Assembly: GCA_024236235.1 (NCBI GenBank)
Contig: JACKKV010000002.1
Coordinates: forward strand, 186,001-250,000
Source of the DNA: Novosphingobium sp.
GTDB taxonomy: Bacteria; Pseudomonadota; Alphaproteobacteria; Sphingomonadales; Sphingomonadaceae
DNA length: 64,000 nucleotides
Direction: 5' to 3'
Positions 1 to 9,924 of the stretch are shown piece after piece; within the stretch, counting starts at the first letter, position 1; every line of letters starts with the position of its first letter. Both the position numbers and the translations under genes were made by a program. Below the pieces are notes generated by a model. That model had not been told where the DNA came from. It made no database searches and saw nothing but the letters and a program-made list of their open reading frames with translations.

Positions 1-555
1 AACAAGCAGAACGTGTTCGACGATTTCATCGCCGCCGGGGAATATCTGAAGGCCGAAGGCATCACGACGCCGCACGGACTGGCGATTGAGGGGCGCTCCA
101 ACGGCGGATTGCTGATGGGGGCGGTGACCAATCAGCGGTCCGATCTGTTCGACGGGGTCCATGCGGCCGTGGGGGTCATGGACATGTTGCGCTTCGATCG
201 GTGGACGGCGGGGCGTTATTGGGTGGATGATTACGGCTATCCCGACCGGGAGGAAGATTTCCGCATCCTGCGCGCCTATTCACCCTATCACAACCTCAGG
301 CCCGGAACGGCCTATCCCTGGGTGATCGTCACCACTGCCGATACGGACGACCGGGTGGTGCCGGCGCACAGCTTCAAATATGCCGCCGCGTTGCAGGCGG
401 CCGATCCTGCGGGCAAGCCGCATCTGATCCGGGTGGAAACCGCCGCCGGGCACGGCGCGGGCAAACCGACTGACAAGGTCATCGACGAAGGGGCGGACGT
501 GCTGGCCTTTCTGGCACAGGCCACCGGCCTTGTGCCACCAGACGGCACACAATAG
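1..555 (+). CDS. Prolyl oligopeptidase family serine peptidase (S9), 3' part
   Basis: Only the C-terminal 184 residues are present; the reading frame is open from base 1, so the gene begins outside the window. The fragment is the alpha/beta-hydrolase catalytic domain of an S9A prolyl oligopeptidase, which cleaves proline-containing peptides. All three catalytic residues are visible: the nucleophile Ser in GRSNGG (residue 33 of the fragment), Asp in DTDDRVVP (about 117) and His in AGHGAGKP (about 151). The conserved WxxDYG-type stretch (YWVDDYGYP) characteristic of prolyl endopeptidases lies between them. A signal peptide, if any, would be upstream. A GTG at base 13 is not a credible start because the domain is already under way there. 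Confidence 0.93.
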   Translation, partial: NKQNVFDDFIAAGEYLKAEGITTPHGLAIEGRSNGGLLMGAVTNQRSDLFDGVHAAVGVMDMLRFDRWTAGRYWVDDYGYPDREEDFRILRAYSPYHNLRPGTAYPWVIVTTADTDDRVVPAHSFKYAAALQAADPAGKPHLIRVETAAGHGAGKPTDKVIDEGADVLAFLAQATGLVPPDGTQ

Positions 556-687
556 CGACGTTCATTTAAGGCGACAGTTTTCTGAACGACGGCTGTCAGG
601 CGAGTTCAGCCTCATCTCACTGCGAATCGCATAGACCCATCCTCATCGCGGGACATTCCGCCCCGCCCCGAAAAGAGGATGAGTGTG

Positions 688-1278
688 ATGAAAACTGTAA
701 CCAAAGCCCTGGTCGGGACCGTCGCCGCGGGTGCGATGGTCGTCAGTTCGGCAACCCCCGCGTTTGCCCGTCACGGCGATGGTGACGGGATTGGCGCAGG
801 CGAGATCATCGCCGGGGCGCTGATCATTGGCGGGATCGCCGCCGTTGCCGCCGCAGCTTCGGACAAGGATCGCGGTGACCGCTATGATTCCCGTTACGGT
901 TATGGCGATGAATACAGCCGCTATGGCTATCGTGATCGCGACGATTACAACCGCCGCGGCAATCCGCGCCAGGCCGTGGACCAATGCGTCCGTGCGGCTG
1001 AACGTTCGGCCAGCCGTTATTCCTATGGTCGCGCCAAGGTGACGGATATTCGCGACATTGACCGCACGCGCGGCGGCTATGTCGTCAAGGGCCGGATCGC
1101 GGTAAATGCCAAGAATCACGGCTGGCGCCGCGGTGACAGCAATTACGGGCGTGGCTGGGATGGCGATTATCGCGGCTATGATTCCCGCTATCGCGGTTAC
1201 GACTCCGGCAGGTTCACTTGCGAAGTGCGCTATGGCCGCGTTGTCGATGTCGACTTCAAGAATATCCGCGGGCTCTGA
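688..1278 (+). CDS. Secreted small protein with glycine-zipper-like helix, paralogue 1
   Basis: A 196-residue protein of unknown function. It begins with a clear signal peptide (MKTVTKALVG..., cleavage after TPAFA). A hydrophobic Gly/Ala stretch follows (GAGEIIAGALIIGGIAAVAAAAS), then a Tyr/Arg/Asp-rich low-complexity segment, and a C-terminal region with two cysteines (VDQCV and FTCEV) that could form a disulfide. The ATG at 688 is chosen over 679 because AAGAGG sits nine bases before it but directly abuts the ATG at 679. The next gene has the same architecture, so the two are tandem paralogues. The family is frequent in sphingomonads; a periplasmic or outer-membrane location is inferred from the signal peptide. 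Confidence 0.8.
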   Translation: MKTVTKALVGTVAAGAMVVSSATPAFARHGDGDGIGAGEIIAGALIIGGIAAVAAAASDKDRGDRYDSRYGYGDEYSRYGYRDRDDYNRRGNPRQAVDQCVRAAERSASRYSYGRAKVTDIRDIDRTRGGYVVKGRIAVNAKNHGWRRGDSNYGRGWDGDYRGYDSRYRGYDSGRFTCEVRYGRVVDVDFKNIRGL

Positions 1279-1402
1279 TCGATCGTGCCCCAGGCCCGGG
1301 GATTGAGTGGGTGGGCGGTTCAGGCTGACGAAAGCCTGGGCCGCCTAGCCCGTGTCCAGAGGATGCGCGGTGCTGTACCGCGCCTTACGGGGAATTGACC
1401 CT

Positions 1403-2128
1403 ATGACCAGATTTCCTTCACGCCTTGCCGCTTCGGCCGCGCTGCTCTCCTCCCTTTCGATGATCGCCACCCCCGCCTTCGCGGCGCAGGCACAGGCCAC
1501 CTCGGGCCGGACTGGCCCCATTGCCGCTCACGCCGCGTGGGAACCGGGACAGGACAACGCCGCGCGTCATCGCGATGGCTGGGGCGATTACCGCCGGTAT
1601 GGCCGCCATCGCCACGGCGGGGTCGATGCGGGCGATGTGATTGCCGGGGTGCTCATCCTCGGCGGGATCGCTGCCATCGCCAGCGCGGCCAGCAAGAACA
1701 ATCGCGACCGGGATGCGCGCGACGAACGCCGCTATCCCGAACCGGATTACCGCGGCCCCGATTATCGTGATGACAATTCGCGCTATCGCAGTGGCAATGA
1801 TGACAACGCCTATGGCTCCTACGGGCTGGACCGGGCGGTCGATAGCTGCACCCGCGAAGTGGAACGCGATGGCGAGGTGGACCGTGTCGAAGGTGTGGAC
1901 CGCAGCGCCGGTGGCTGGCTGGTCAATGGCACCTTGCGCGACGGGCGCAGCTTCAGCTGCTCGATTGATGCGTCGGGCAAGGTGCGCGGGCTCGATTACG
2001 GTGGGGCGTCCAGCGCATCGCGCGGGCAGCAATGGAATGATGATGATTACGACGTGGCGCGCCGCCGCGCCGATGACGGCGCGGATGAAGCAGGCGACGA
2101 GGATGACAGTTACGGCTCCAGGCTCTGA
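1403..2128 (+). CDS. Secreted small protein with glycine-zipper-like helix, paralogue 2
   Basis: A 241-residue protein of unknown function and paralogue of the preceding gene. Shared features, in order, are a signal peptide ending TPAFA, the hydrophobic Gly/Ala helix (DAGDVIAGVLILGGIAAIASAAS), an Arg/Asp/Tyr-rich linker, and a C-terminal domain with two cysteines (VDSCT, SFSCS) in the pattern AVDxC...GGWLVNG...FxC. It has an extra acidic tail (DDGADEAGDEDD). An upstream in-frame GTG at 1352 would add 17 residues ahead of the signal peptide; ATG 1403, preceded by GGGGA, gives a normal signal peptide and is preferred. Confidence 0.78.
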   Translation: MTRFPSRLAASAALLSSLSMIATPAFAAQAQATSGRTGPIAAHAAWEPGQDNAARHRDGWGDYRRYGRHRHGGVDAGDVIAGVLILGGIAAIASAASKNNRDRDARDERRYPEPDYRGPDYRDDNSRYRSGNDDNAYGSYGLDRAVDSCTREVERDGEVDRVEGVDRSAGGWLVNGTLRDGRSFSCSIDASGKVRGLDYGGASSASRGQQWNDDDYDVARRRADDGADEAGDEDDSYGSRL

Positions 2129-2173
2129 ACCAGGGGCGCTGATGCATGGCGGGCCGGGGGGTGACTCCCGGCC

Positions 2174-3577
<1,404 letters not shown>

Positions 3578-3608
3578 AATTTGCTCCGAACCCGATGGGG
3601 TGCGCGTT

Positions 3609-4838
3609 TCAAAGGTCGATCAGCAGCCGCGTCGGATCCTCGATCGCTTCCTTGATGATCTTCAGCGCCGTCACCGCCTCGCGCCCGTCGATCAGGCGGT
3701 GGTCATAGGAGAGCGCGATATACATCATCGGGCGGATCACGATCTGGCCGTCGACCACCACCGCGCGATCCTCGATCCGGTGCAGGCCCAGCACGGCGCT
3801 TTGCGGCGGGTTGATGATCGGGGTGGACATCAGGCTGCCGAACACGCCGCCATTGGAAATGGTGAAGGTGCCGCCCGCCATGTCTTCCATGGTCAGCGCG
3901 CCTTCCTTCGCCTTCTTGCCATAGTCGGCGATCGCCTTTTCGATCCCGGCGAAGGACAGCTTGTCGCAATCGCGCACCACCGGCACCACCAGCCCGTTGG
4001 GCGCGGACACTGCGACCGAGATATCGACGTAATCGTGATAGACGATTTCCTCCCCGTCGATCTGCGCGTTCACGGCGGGCACATCCTTCAGCGCCAGACA
4101 CGCGGCCTTGGCGAAGAAGCCCATGAAGCCGAGCCGCACATCGTGCTTCCTGGCGAAGAGATCCTTGTACTTGTCACGCGCCGCGATCACCGCTGACATG
4201 TCGACATCGTTGAAAGTGGTGAGCAGGGCGGCATTGTCCTGCGCACTTTTCAGCCGTTTGGCGATGGTCTGGCGCAGCCGCGTCATCTTCACGCGTTCGA
4301 CATTGCGCCCGGCGCGCGCGCTGGCGGCAGGTGCGGCGGGTGCGGTGGCGGCGGGGGCCGCCGCGCCGCCGCTCTTCTTCGCTTCGGCGGCAGCCAGCAC
4401 GTCTTCCTTGGTCAGGCGGCCGTCCTTGCCGGTCCCCTTGATGGTCGAGGGGTCAACCCCGTGTTCCAGCACTGCACGGCGCACCGCGGGCGACAGCGTC
4501 TGCGCATCTGCGCCTTCTGCGGGCGCTTCGACCGGGGCCTGCGCGGCAGGTGCCGCCTCGGCCTTGGCCGCAGCGGGTTTGGGCGCGGCGGGGGCACCGC
4601 TGCCTTCTTCGATCGTGGCGATGATCGCGCCCACCTGAACCGTGTCGCCAACCGCCACCTTGAGTTCGCCCATCACCCCGGCGACGGGGGCGGGCACTTC
4701 GACCGAAACCTTGTCAGTTTCGAGGCTGCAGACCGGTTCGTCTGCCGCCACGGCATCGCCCGGCTGCTTCAGCCATTCGCCGATGGTCGCTTCGGAAACG
4801 GATTCGCCGAGAGTGGGGACTTTGACTTCGCTGGACAT
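3609..4838 (-). CDS. sucB: 2-oxoglutarate dehydrogenase E2, dihydrolipoyllysine succinyltransferase
   Basis: Core subunit of the 2-oxoglutarate dehydrogenase complex; it transfers the succinyl group from lipoamide to CoA. The 409 residues hold one lipoyl domain (lipoylated Lys43 in ETDKVSVEVPAP), an Ala/Pro-rich linker, a peripheral subunit-binding domain (LSPAVRRAVLEHGVDPSTI, about 115-135), a second Ala/Pro linker and the acyltransferase domain ending in the catalytic SYDHRLIDG motif. One lipoyl domain is normal for SucB. The start is preceded by AAGGGAAG. It lies 24 bases downstream of sucA, consistent with cotranscription. Confidence 0.97.
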   Translation of the reverse strand: MSSEVKVPTLGESVSEATIGEWLKQPGDAVAADEPVCSLETDKVSVEVPAPVAGVMGELKVAVGDTVQVGAIIATIEEGSGAPAAPKPAAAKAEAAPAAQAPVEAPAEGADAQTLSPAVRRAVLEHGVDPSTIKGTGKDGRLTKEDVLAAAEAKKSGGAAAPAATAPAAPAASARAGRNVERVKMTRLRQTIAKRLKSAQDNAALLTTFNDVDMSAVIAARDKYKDLFARKHDVRLGFMGFFAKAACLALKDVPAVNAQIDGEEIVYHDYVDISVAVSAPNGLVVPVVRDCDKLSFAGIEKAIADYGKKAKEGALTMEDMAGGTFTISNGGVFGSLMSTPIINPPQSAVLGLHRIEDRAVVVDGQIVIRPMMYIALSYDHRLIDGREAVTALKIIKEAIEDPTRLLIDL

Positions 4839-4862
4839 CGTATCTTCCCTTTTGCGGGCAAA

Positions 4863-7700
4863 TTATCTGGAGCGGCGGCGGCGGATTTCGCCGCGCACGG
4901 ACAGGCCCAGCGCATCGGCAACCAGTGCGGCCTGTTCGCTGGCATGGCGGCTGGCAAGGCCCGTGGCGGGCGAGGCGGCGGCATTGCGCCCGGCATAGCG
5001 GGCCCGGGCAAGCTTGCACTTGGCAGCGGCCAGCGCCTCTTCGATCAGCGGTTCGACGAAGAACCACGAACCGTTGTTCTTCGGCTCTTCCTGGCACCAC
5101 ACCACCTCTTCCAGGCCGGTCATGCGCGCCAGGCGCGCGGCCAGCGGTTCGCCGGGGAAGGGATAGAGCTGTTCGAGCCGGACGATCTGGGTATCCTTGA
5201 TGCCCGCCGCATCGCGCGCTTCGATCAGGTCATAGGCTACCTTGCCCGAACACAGCACCAGCCGCCGCGTCTTCGCATCCGCTGCCGGGTTGGTGTCCGA
5301 CAGGATGCGCATGAAGTGGCCTTCGCCAATGAAATCCTGGGCCGCGCTTTTCGCCAGCGGATGGCGCAGCAGCGACTTGGGCGTCATGATGATCAGCGGT
5401 TTGCGGAAGGGGCGGTGCATCTGCCGGCGCAGCACATGGAAGTAATTGGCCGGCGTGGTGATGTTGCAGACCTGGATATTGTCCTGCGCGCAAAGCTGGA
5501 GATAGCGTTCCAGCCGGGCAGAGGAATGTTCCGGTCCCTGGCCTTCATAGCCATGCGGCAGCAGCAGGACGAGGCCGTTGGCGCGCAGCCATTTGGCTTC
5601 GGACGCGGCGACATACTGATCGATCACGATCTGCGCGCCATTGGCGAAATCGCCGAATTGCGCTTCCCACAGGACCAGCGTTTTCGGATCTGCGCTGGCA
5701 TAGCCATATTCGAAGCCGAGCACGCCATATTCGGACAGCGGGCTGTCATGCACCTCGAACTTGCCATGCGGCACGGTGGCGAGGGGAATATATTTGTGCT
5801 CATCCGTCTGGTCGACCCAGACGGCGTGCCGCTGGCTGAAGGTGCCGCGCCCCGAATCCTGGCCTGACAGGCGCACGTTGTAGCCTTCCGACAGCAGGCT
5901 GCCGTAAGCCAGTGCTTCGCCGGTTGCCCAGTCGAAGCCTTCGCCGCTGGTGAACATTTCACGCTTGGCATCCAGCACGCGGGCCAGCGTCTTGTGAATC
6001 TTGACAGAATCCGGAACGGTGGTGAGCGTGCGGCCCAGGCTGTCAAACAGCTTCTGTTCGATGCCGGTCGGCACGTTGCGCCGTGCGGTTTCGGGGTCAG
6101 CAGGCATGTGCAGCCCGGTCCAGCGCCCGGCGAACCAGTCCGCATGATTGGACTTGTAGCTCTTGGCCGCTTCGAATTCGCCTTCCAGCGTGGCGATGAA
6201 GTGGCTTTCAGTCTCGCCCGCCCAGTTCCGGTCAATCACGCCTTCGTCGACCAGACGGTTCGCATAGAGCGCGGAGACGGGCGGGTGCTGGCGGATGCGC
6301 TGATACATCAGCGGCTGGGTAAAGCCGGGTTCGTCGCCTTCATTATGGCCGAAGCGGCGATAGCACCACATGTCCACCACGATGTCGCGCCCGAAGCTCT
6401 GCCGGTAATCGATCGCCAGCTTGCAGGCGAAAGTCACCGCTTCCGGATCGTCCCCATTGACGTGCAGGATCGGCGCCTGGACGCCCTTGGCGACGTCTGA
6501 CGGATAGGGCGACCCGCGCGAGAATTGCGGGCTGGTGGTGAAACCGATCTGGTTGTTGACGATGAAGTGAATGCAGCCGCCGGTGTTGTAGCCGCGCACG
6601 CCCGAAAAACCGAAGCATTCCCACACGATGCCTTGCCCGGCAAAGGCCGCATCGCCATGAATCAGCACTGGCAGCACCTGCTTGTGCTTGCCCTTGCCGA
6701 TATCGTCGCGGAACGCCTGATAAGCGCGCACCTTGCCCAGGACGATGGGATCGACCGTTTCCAGATGGCTGGGGTTGGGCATCAGGCTCATATGCACCTT
6801 GACCCCGTCGAACTCGCGATCCGCCGAGGTGCCGAGGTGATATTTCACATCGCCCGAGCCGCCGACATCTTCGGGGTTGGCGGTGCCGCCCGAAAATTCG
6901 TGGAAGATCACGCGGTATGGCTTGGCCATCACATTGGCGAGGATATTAAGCCGCCCGCGGTGTGCCATGCCATAGACGATTTCGCGCACGCCCATCTGGC
7001 TGCCATATTTTATGACCGCTTCCAGCGCGGGAATCATCGATTCGCCGCCATCGAGGCCGAACCGCTTGGTCCCGACATATTTCTTGCCGAGGAATTTTTC
7101 ATATTGTTCGCCGCGGATTACAGCGGCCAGGATCGCCTTCTTGCCGTTGGCGGTAAAGTCGATCGACTTGTCGCCGCCTTCGATGCGATCCTGAATGAAG
7201 CGGCGTTCCTCCACATCGGCGATGTGCATGTATTCAAAGCCGACCTTGCCGCAGTAATTGGCGCGCAGGATGCTGACCAGTTCGCGCACCGTGGTCCAGT
7301 GCAGTCCCAGATTGCCGCCGATGAAGACGGGGCGGTCCTGCGCCGCGCCCGCAAATCCGTGCCATTCGGGAGTAAGGTCGGCCGGCAGGTCGCGCTTGAC
7401 CAGTCCCAGCGGATCGAGATCGGCGGCCAGATGGCCGCGCACGCGGTAGGTGCGGATCAGCAGCATGGCGCGGATCGAATCCGCCGCCGCCTGTTCCACC
7501 GCCGAACCGTCGAGCGCCATGCCCGCCTTGGCCGCAGCCTGCTTGACCGCAAGCTGCATGGCCATGGGATCGAGCGAGCGGGTGAGATCGTCCTCCCCCC
7601 CCGGATCAGTCAGCGGCCAGCGCGGATTGGCCCATGACGGGCCTTGCTGCACTTCATCCGATCCCCCGCCGGGAGCAAAATCGTGGCTTTCGTTACCCAT
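4863..7700 (-). CDS. sucA: 2-oxoglutarate dehydrogenase E1 (thiamine diphosphate dependent)
   Basis: E1 subunit that decarboxylates 2-oxoglutarate and reductively succinylates the lipoyl group of SucB. At 945 residues it has family-typical length. Recognisable regions include GMAHRGRLNILANV, the thiamine diphosphate/Mg site around GDAAFAGQG and NNQIGFTT, and the C-terminal transketolase-like part with SERYLQ-type region (SSARLERYLQLC). The ATG at 7700 (MGNESHDF) is chosen over the ATG at 7709 because AAGGA lies eight bases before 7700 but overlaps the spacing of 7709. It follows sucD in the same direction with an 82-base gap. Confidence 0.97.
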   Translation of the reverse strand: MGNESHDFAPGGGSDEVQQGPSWANPRWPLTDPGGEDDLTRSLDPMAMQLAVKQAAAKAGMALDGSAVEQAAADSIRAMLLIRTYRVRGHLAADLDPLGLVKRDLPADLTPEWHGFAGAAQDRPVFIGGNLGLHWTTVRELVSILRANYCGKVGFEYMHIADVEERRFIQDRIEGGDKSIDFTANGKKAILAAVIRGEQYEKFLGKKYVGTKRFGLDGGESMIPALEAVIKYGSQMGVREIVYGMAHRGRLNILANVMAKPYRVIFHEFSGGTANPEDVGGSGDVKYHLGTSADREFDGVKVHMSLMPNPSHLETVDPIVLGKVRAYQAFRDDIGKGKHKQVLPVLIHGDAAFAGQGIVWECFGFSGVRGYNTGGCIHFIVNNQIGFTTSPQFSRGSPYPSDVAKGVQAPILHVNGDDPEAVTFACKLAIDYRQSFGRDIVVDMWCYRRFGHNEGDEPGFTQPLMYQRIRQHPPVSALYANRLVDEGVIDRNWAGETESHFIATLEGEFEAAKSYKSNHADWFAGRWTGLHMPADPETARRNVPTGIEQKLFDSLGRTLTTVPDSVKIHKTLARVLDAKREMFTSGEGFDWATGEALAYGSLLSEGYNVRLSGQDSGRGTFSQRHAVWVDQTDEHKYIPLATVPHGKFEVHDSPLSEYGVLGFEYGYASADPKTLVLWEAQFGDFANGAQIVIDQYVAASEAKWLRANGLVLLLPHGYEGQGPEHSSARLERYLQLCAQDNIQVCNITTPANYFHVLRRQMHRPFRKPLIIMTPKSLLRHPLAKSAAQDFIGEGHFMRILSDTNPAADAKTRRLVLCSGKVAYDLIEARDAAGIKDTQIVRLEQLYPFPGEPLAARLARMTGLEEVVWCQEEPKNNGSWFFVEPLIEEALAAAKCKLARARYAGRNAAASPATGLASRHASEQAALVADALGLSVRGEIRRRRSR

Positions 7701-7782
7701 GGCGATCATCCTTGCCGCCGGCGCCAGCGCCGGCCAATTGCAGACCTTGCCGGCCAGCCCGCCGCAACGGGGGAGGCCGGGA

Positions 7783-8673
7783 TTACGCCTTTTCCTTCAG
7801 TACTTCGGCCAGCGTTTCGCCGAGCAGCGAAGGCGAGGGCGAAACGCGGATACCCGCATCTTCCATCGCCGCAATCTTGTCTTCCGCGCCGCCCTGGCCA
7901 CCGGACACGATTGCGCCGGCGTGGCCCATGCGGCGGCCCGGAGGGGCAGTGCGGCCCGCGATGAAGCCGACCATCGGCTTGCTGCGGCCGCGCTTCGCCT
8001 CATCCTTGATGAACTGGGCGGCTTCTTCTTCGGCGCTGCCGCCGATTTCGCCGATCATGATGATCGACTTGGTTTCATCGTCCGCCAGGAACAGTTCCAG
8101 CACGTCAATGAAATTGGTGCCGTTCACCGGATCGCCGCCGATGCCGACCGCAGTGGTCTGGCCCAGGCCGACCGCCGTTGTCTGATGCACCGCTTCATAA
8201 GTGAGCGTGCCTGACCGCGAAACGACGCCGACCGAACCCTTCATGAAGATGGAGCCGGGCATGATGCCGATCTTGCATTCATTGGGCGTCAGAACGCCGG
8301 GGCAGTTGGGGCCGATCAGGCGGCTCTTGCTGCCTGAAAGCGCGCGCTTGACGCGGACCATGTCGAGCACCGGCACGCCTTCGGTGATGGCGACGATCAG
8401 TTCAATCTCGGCATCGATTGCCTCAAGGATGGCATCGGCGCAGCCGGCGGGCGGAACATAGACGCAGCTGGCGGTGGCGCCGGTGGCAGCCTTTGCTTCG
8501 GCGACCGTATCATATTGCGGCAGGCCGATGTGGCTCGTGCCACCCTTGCCAGGGGTAACGCCGCCCACCATCTGCGTGCCGTAATCAAGCGCGGCCTGCG
8601 TGTGGAAGCTGCCGGTCTTGCCGGTCATCCCCTGAGTGATGACCTTGGTGTTCTTGTTGACGAGAATGCTCAT
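7783..8673 (-). CDS. sucD: Succinate-CoA ligase, alpha subunit
   Basis: Alpha subunit of succinyl-CoA synthetase, which makes succinate, CoA and a nucleoside triphosphate. The 296-residue protein has the CoA-binding Rossmann start (VNKNTKVITQGMTGKTG), the conserved NCPGVLTPNE loop, and the phosphohistidine loop GHAGAIVSGG. The ATG at 8673 (MSILVNKN) has GGGAG five bases upstream and matches the usual N terminus; a longer frame to 8712 has no support. The beta subunit gene sucC, needed for a working enzyme, is not between mdh and sucD nor elsewhere in this window. Confidence 0.97.
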   Translation of the reverse strand: MSILVNKNTKVITQGMTGKTGSFHTQAALDYGTQMVGGVTPGKGGTSHIGLPQYDTVAEAKAATGATASCVYVPPAGCADAILEAIDAEIELIVAITEGVPVLDMVRVKRALSGSKSRLIGPNCPGVLTPNECKIGIMPGSIFMKGSVGVVSRSGTLTYEAVHQTTAVGLGQTTAVGIGGDPVNGTNFIDVLELFLADDETKSIIMIGEIGGSAEEEAAQFIKDEAKRGRSKPMVGFIAGRTAPPGRRMGHAGAIVSGGQGGAEDKIAAMEDAGIRVSPSPSLLGETLAEVLKEKA

Positions 8674-8727
8674 GAATGCTCCCTTTTGCGCAATGCCGGT
8701 GCCACCCGGCATCTTCTAGCCGCGCTT

Positions 8728-8749
8728 GGCCCCGGTCTGCGCCGGGGCC
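8728..8749. repeat. REP-like GC-rich palindrome between mdh and sucD
   Basis: An 8-bp perfect inverted repeat, GGCCCCGG-TCTGCG-CCGGGGCC, fills part of the short gap between mdh and sucD. Its 18-base core CCCCGGTCTGCGCCGGGG differs at one position from the reverse complement of the palindrome at 27251-27268, so these look like two copies of one dispersed repeat family. Within the operon the hairpin could attenuate transcription or protect the mdh message end. Confidence 0.6.
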
Positions 8750-8756
8750 TGAATTT

Positions 8757-9719
8757 TCAGCCCAGATTGCCGTCAATGCCCTTGCAGGCCACCAGCAGTT
8801 CCTTGACCGCATCGACGCTGACCTGGAGGCCCGCCTTGTCGGCTTCGTCCAGTTCGATCTCGATCACCTGTTCCACGCCGCCCGCGCCGATCCGCACCGG
8901 CACGCCGACATAAAGGCCATCGACGCCATACTGGCCATCGACATAGGCCGCACAGGGCAGGATGCGCTTCTGATCGTTGAGATAGGCTTCGGCCATGGCG
9001 ATGCCGCTGGCTGCGGGTGCGTAAAAGGCCGAACCGGTCTTGAGCAGGCCGACGATTTCGCCGCCGCCGCTGCGGGTGCGCTGCACGATCGCGTCGATCT
9101 TTTCCTGCGTGGAAAGGCCCATCTTGATAAGGTCGGGCACCGGAATGCCGTTGACGGTGGAATAGCGCACCACCGGCACCATGGTGTCACCATGGCCGCC
9201 CAGCACGAAAGTGTTCACGTCGCGGATCGAGACGCCGAATTCCCAGGCGAGGAAAGTGGAGAAGCGCGCCGAATCGAGCACACCGGCCATGCCCACCACC
9301 TTGTTGTGCGGCAGGCCCGAATATTCGCGCAGCGCCCAGACCATTGCGTCGAGCGGGTTGGTGATGCAGATCACGAAAGCATTGGGGGCGTTGGCCCTGA
9401 TGCCTTCGCCCACGGCCTTCATGACGTTGAGGTTGATGCCCAGCAGATCGTCACGGCTCATGCCCGGCTTGCGGGGGACGCCGGCGGTGACGATGATTAC
9501 GTCCGCGCCCGCGATGTCCTTGTAATCATTGGTGCCGGTGATCTGCGCATCGAAGCCTTCAACCGGGCCGCACTGCGACAGGTCGAGCGCCTTGCCCTGC
9601 GGGATGCCTTCGGCCACGTCGAACAGGACGATGTCGCCCAGTTCCTTCTGCGCGGCGAGGTGGGCCAGTGTGCCGCCGATATTGCCGGCGCCGATAAGGG
9701 CAATCTTCTTGCGAGCCAT
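8757..9719 (-). CDS. mdh: Malate dehydrogenase (NAD)
   Basis: Oxidises malate to oxaloacetate with NAD+. The 320-residue protein starts with the NAD-binding motif GAGNIGGTLAHL, has the substrate arginines in VPRKPGMSRDDLL, and the catalytic His in VLGGHGDTMVP. It is of the lactate-dehydrogenase-like MDH type common in alphaproteobacteria. It is the first gene of the TCA operon. A purine-rich AAGGAAT element lies about 13 bases before the ATG. The 200-base upstream gap to the divergently unrelated c-di-GMP gene would carry the operon promoter, which I could not identify confidently. Confidence 0.97.
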   Translation of the reverse strand: MARKKIALIGAGNIGGTLAHLAAQKELGDIVLFDVAEGIPQGKALDLSQCGPVEGFDAQITGTNDYKDIAGADVIIVTAGVPRKPGMSRDDLLGINLNVMKAVGEGIRANAPNAFVICITNPLDAMVWALREYSGLPHNKVVGMAGVLDSARFSTFLAWEFGVSIRDVNTFVLGGHGDTMVPVVRYSTVNGIPVPDLIKMGLSTQEKIDAIVQRTRSGGGEIVGLLKTGSAFYAPAASGIAMAEAYLNDQKRILPCAAYVDGQYGVDGLYVGVPVRIGAGGVEQVIEIELDEADKAGLQVSVDAVKELLVACKGIDGNLG

Positions 9720-9924
9720 GGTTCGGTGTATTCCTTCGCTTCACGCGGGAGCAGGGTAGGCGAGTGCCACAGCGCAACCCCGCATCCCGCAGCAGGAAAG
9801 CGCCAGATAGGCGGGCCGTAATCCCGCGCGCACGTGAATGCAACCCTCGAAAAACACCGAATCGAGCTGTATTTTTAATAATGCTTCGCAACAGCGATAA
9901 TTGGTGCTGCGCGACCAGTGGCGG

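Noticed and set aside
4461..5867. Long open frame of 468 codons opposite sucB/sucA
   Set aside because: Shadow of the two enzymes; the translation is rich in Gly, Arg, His and Phe without recognisable motifs.
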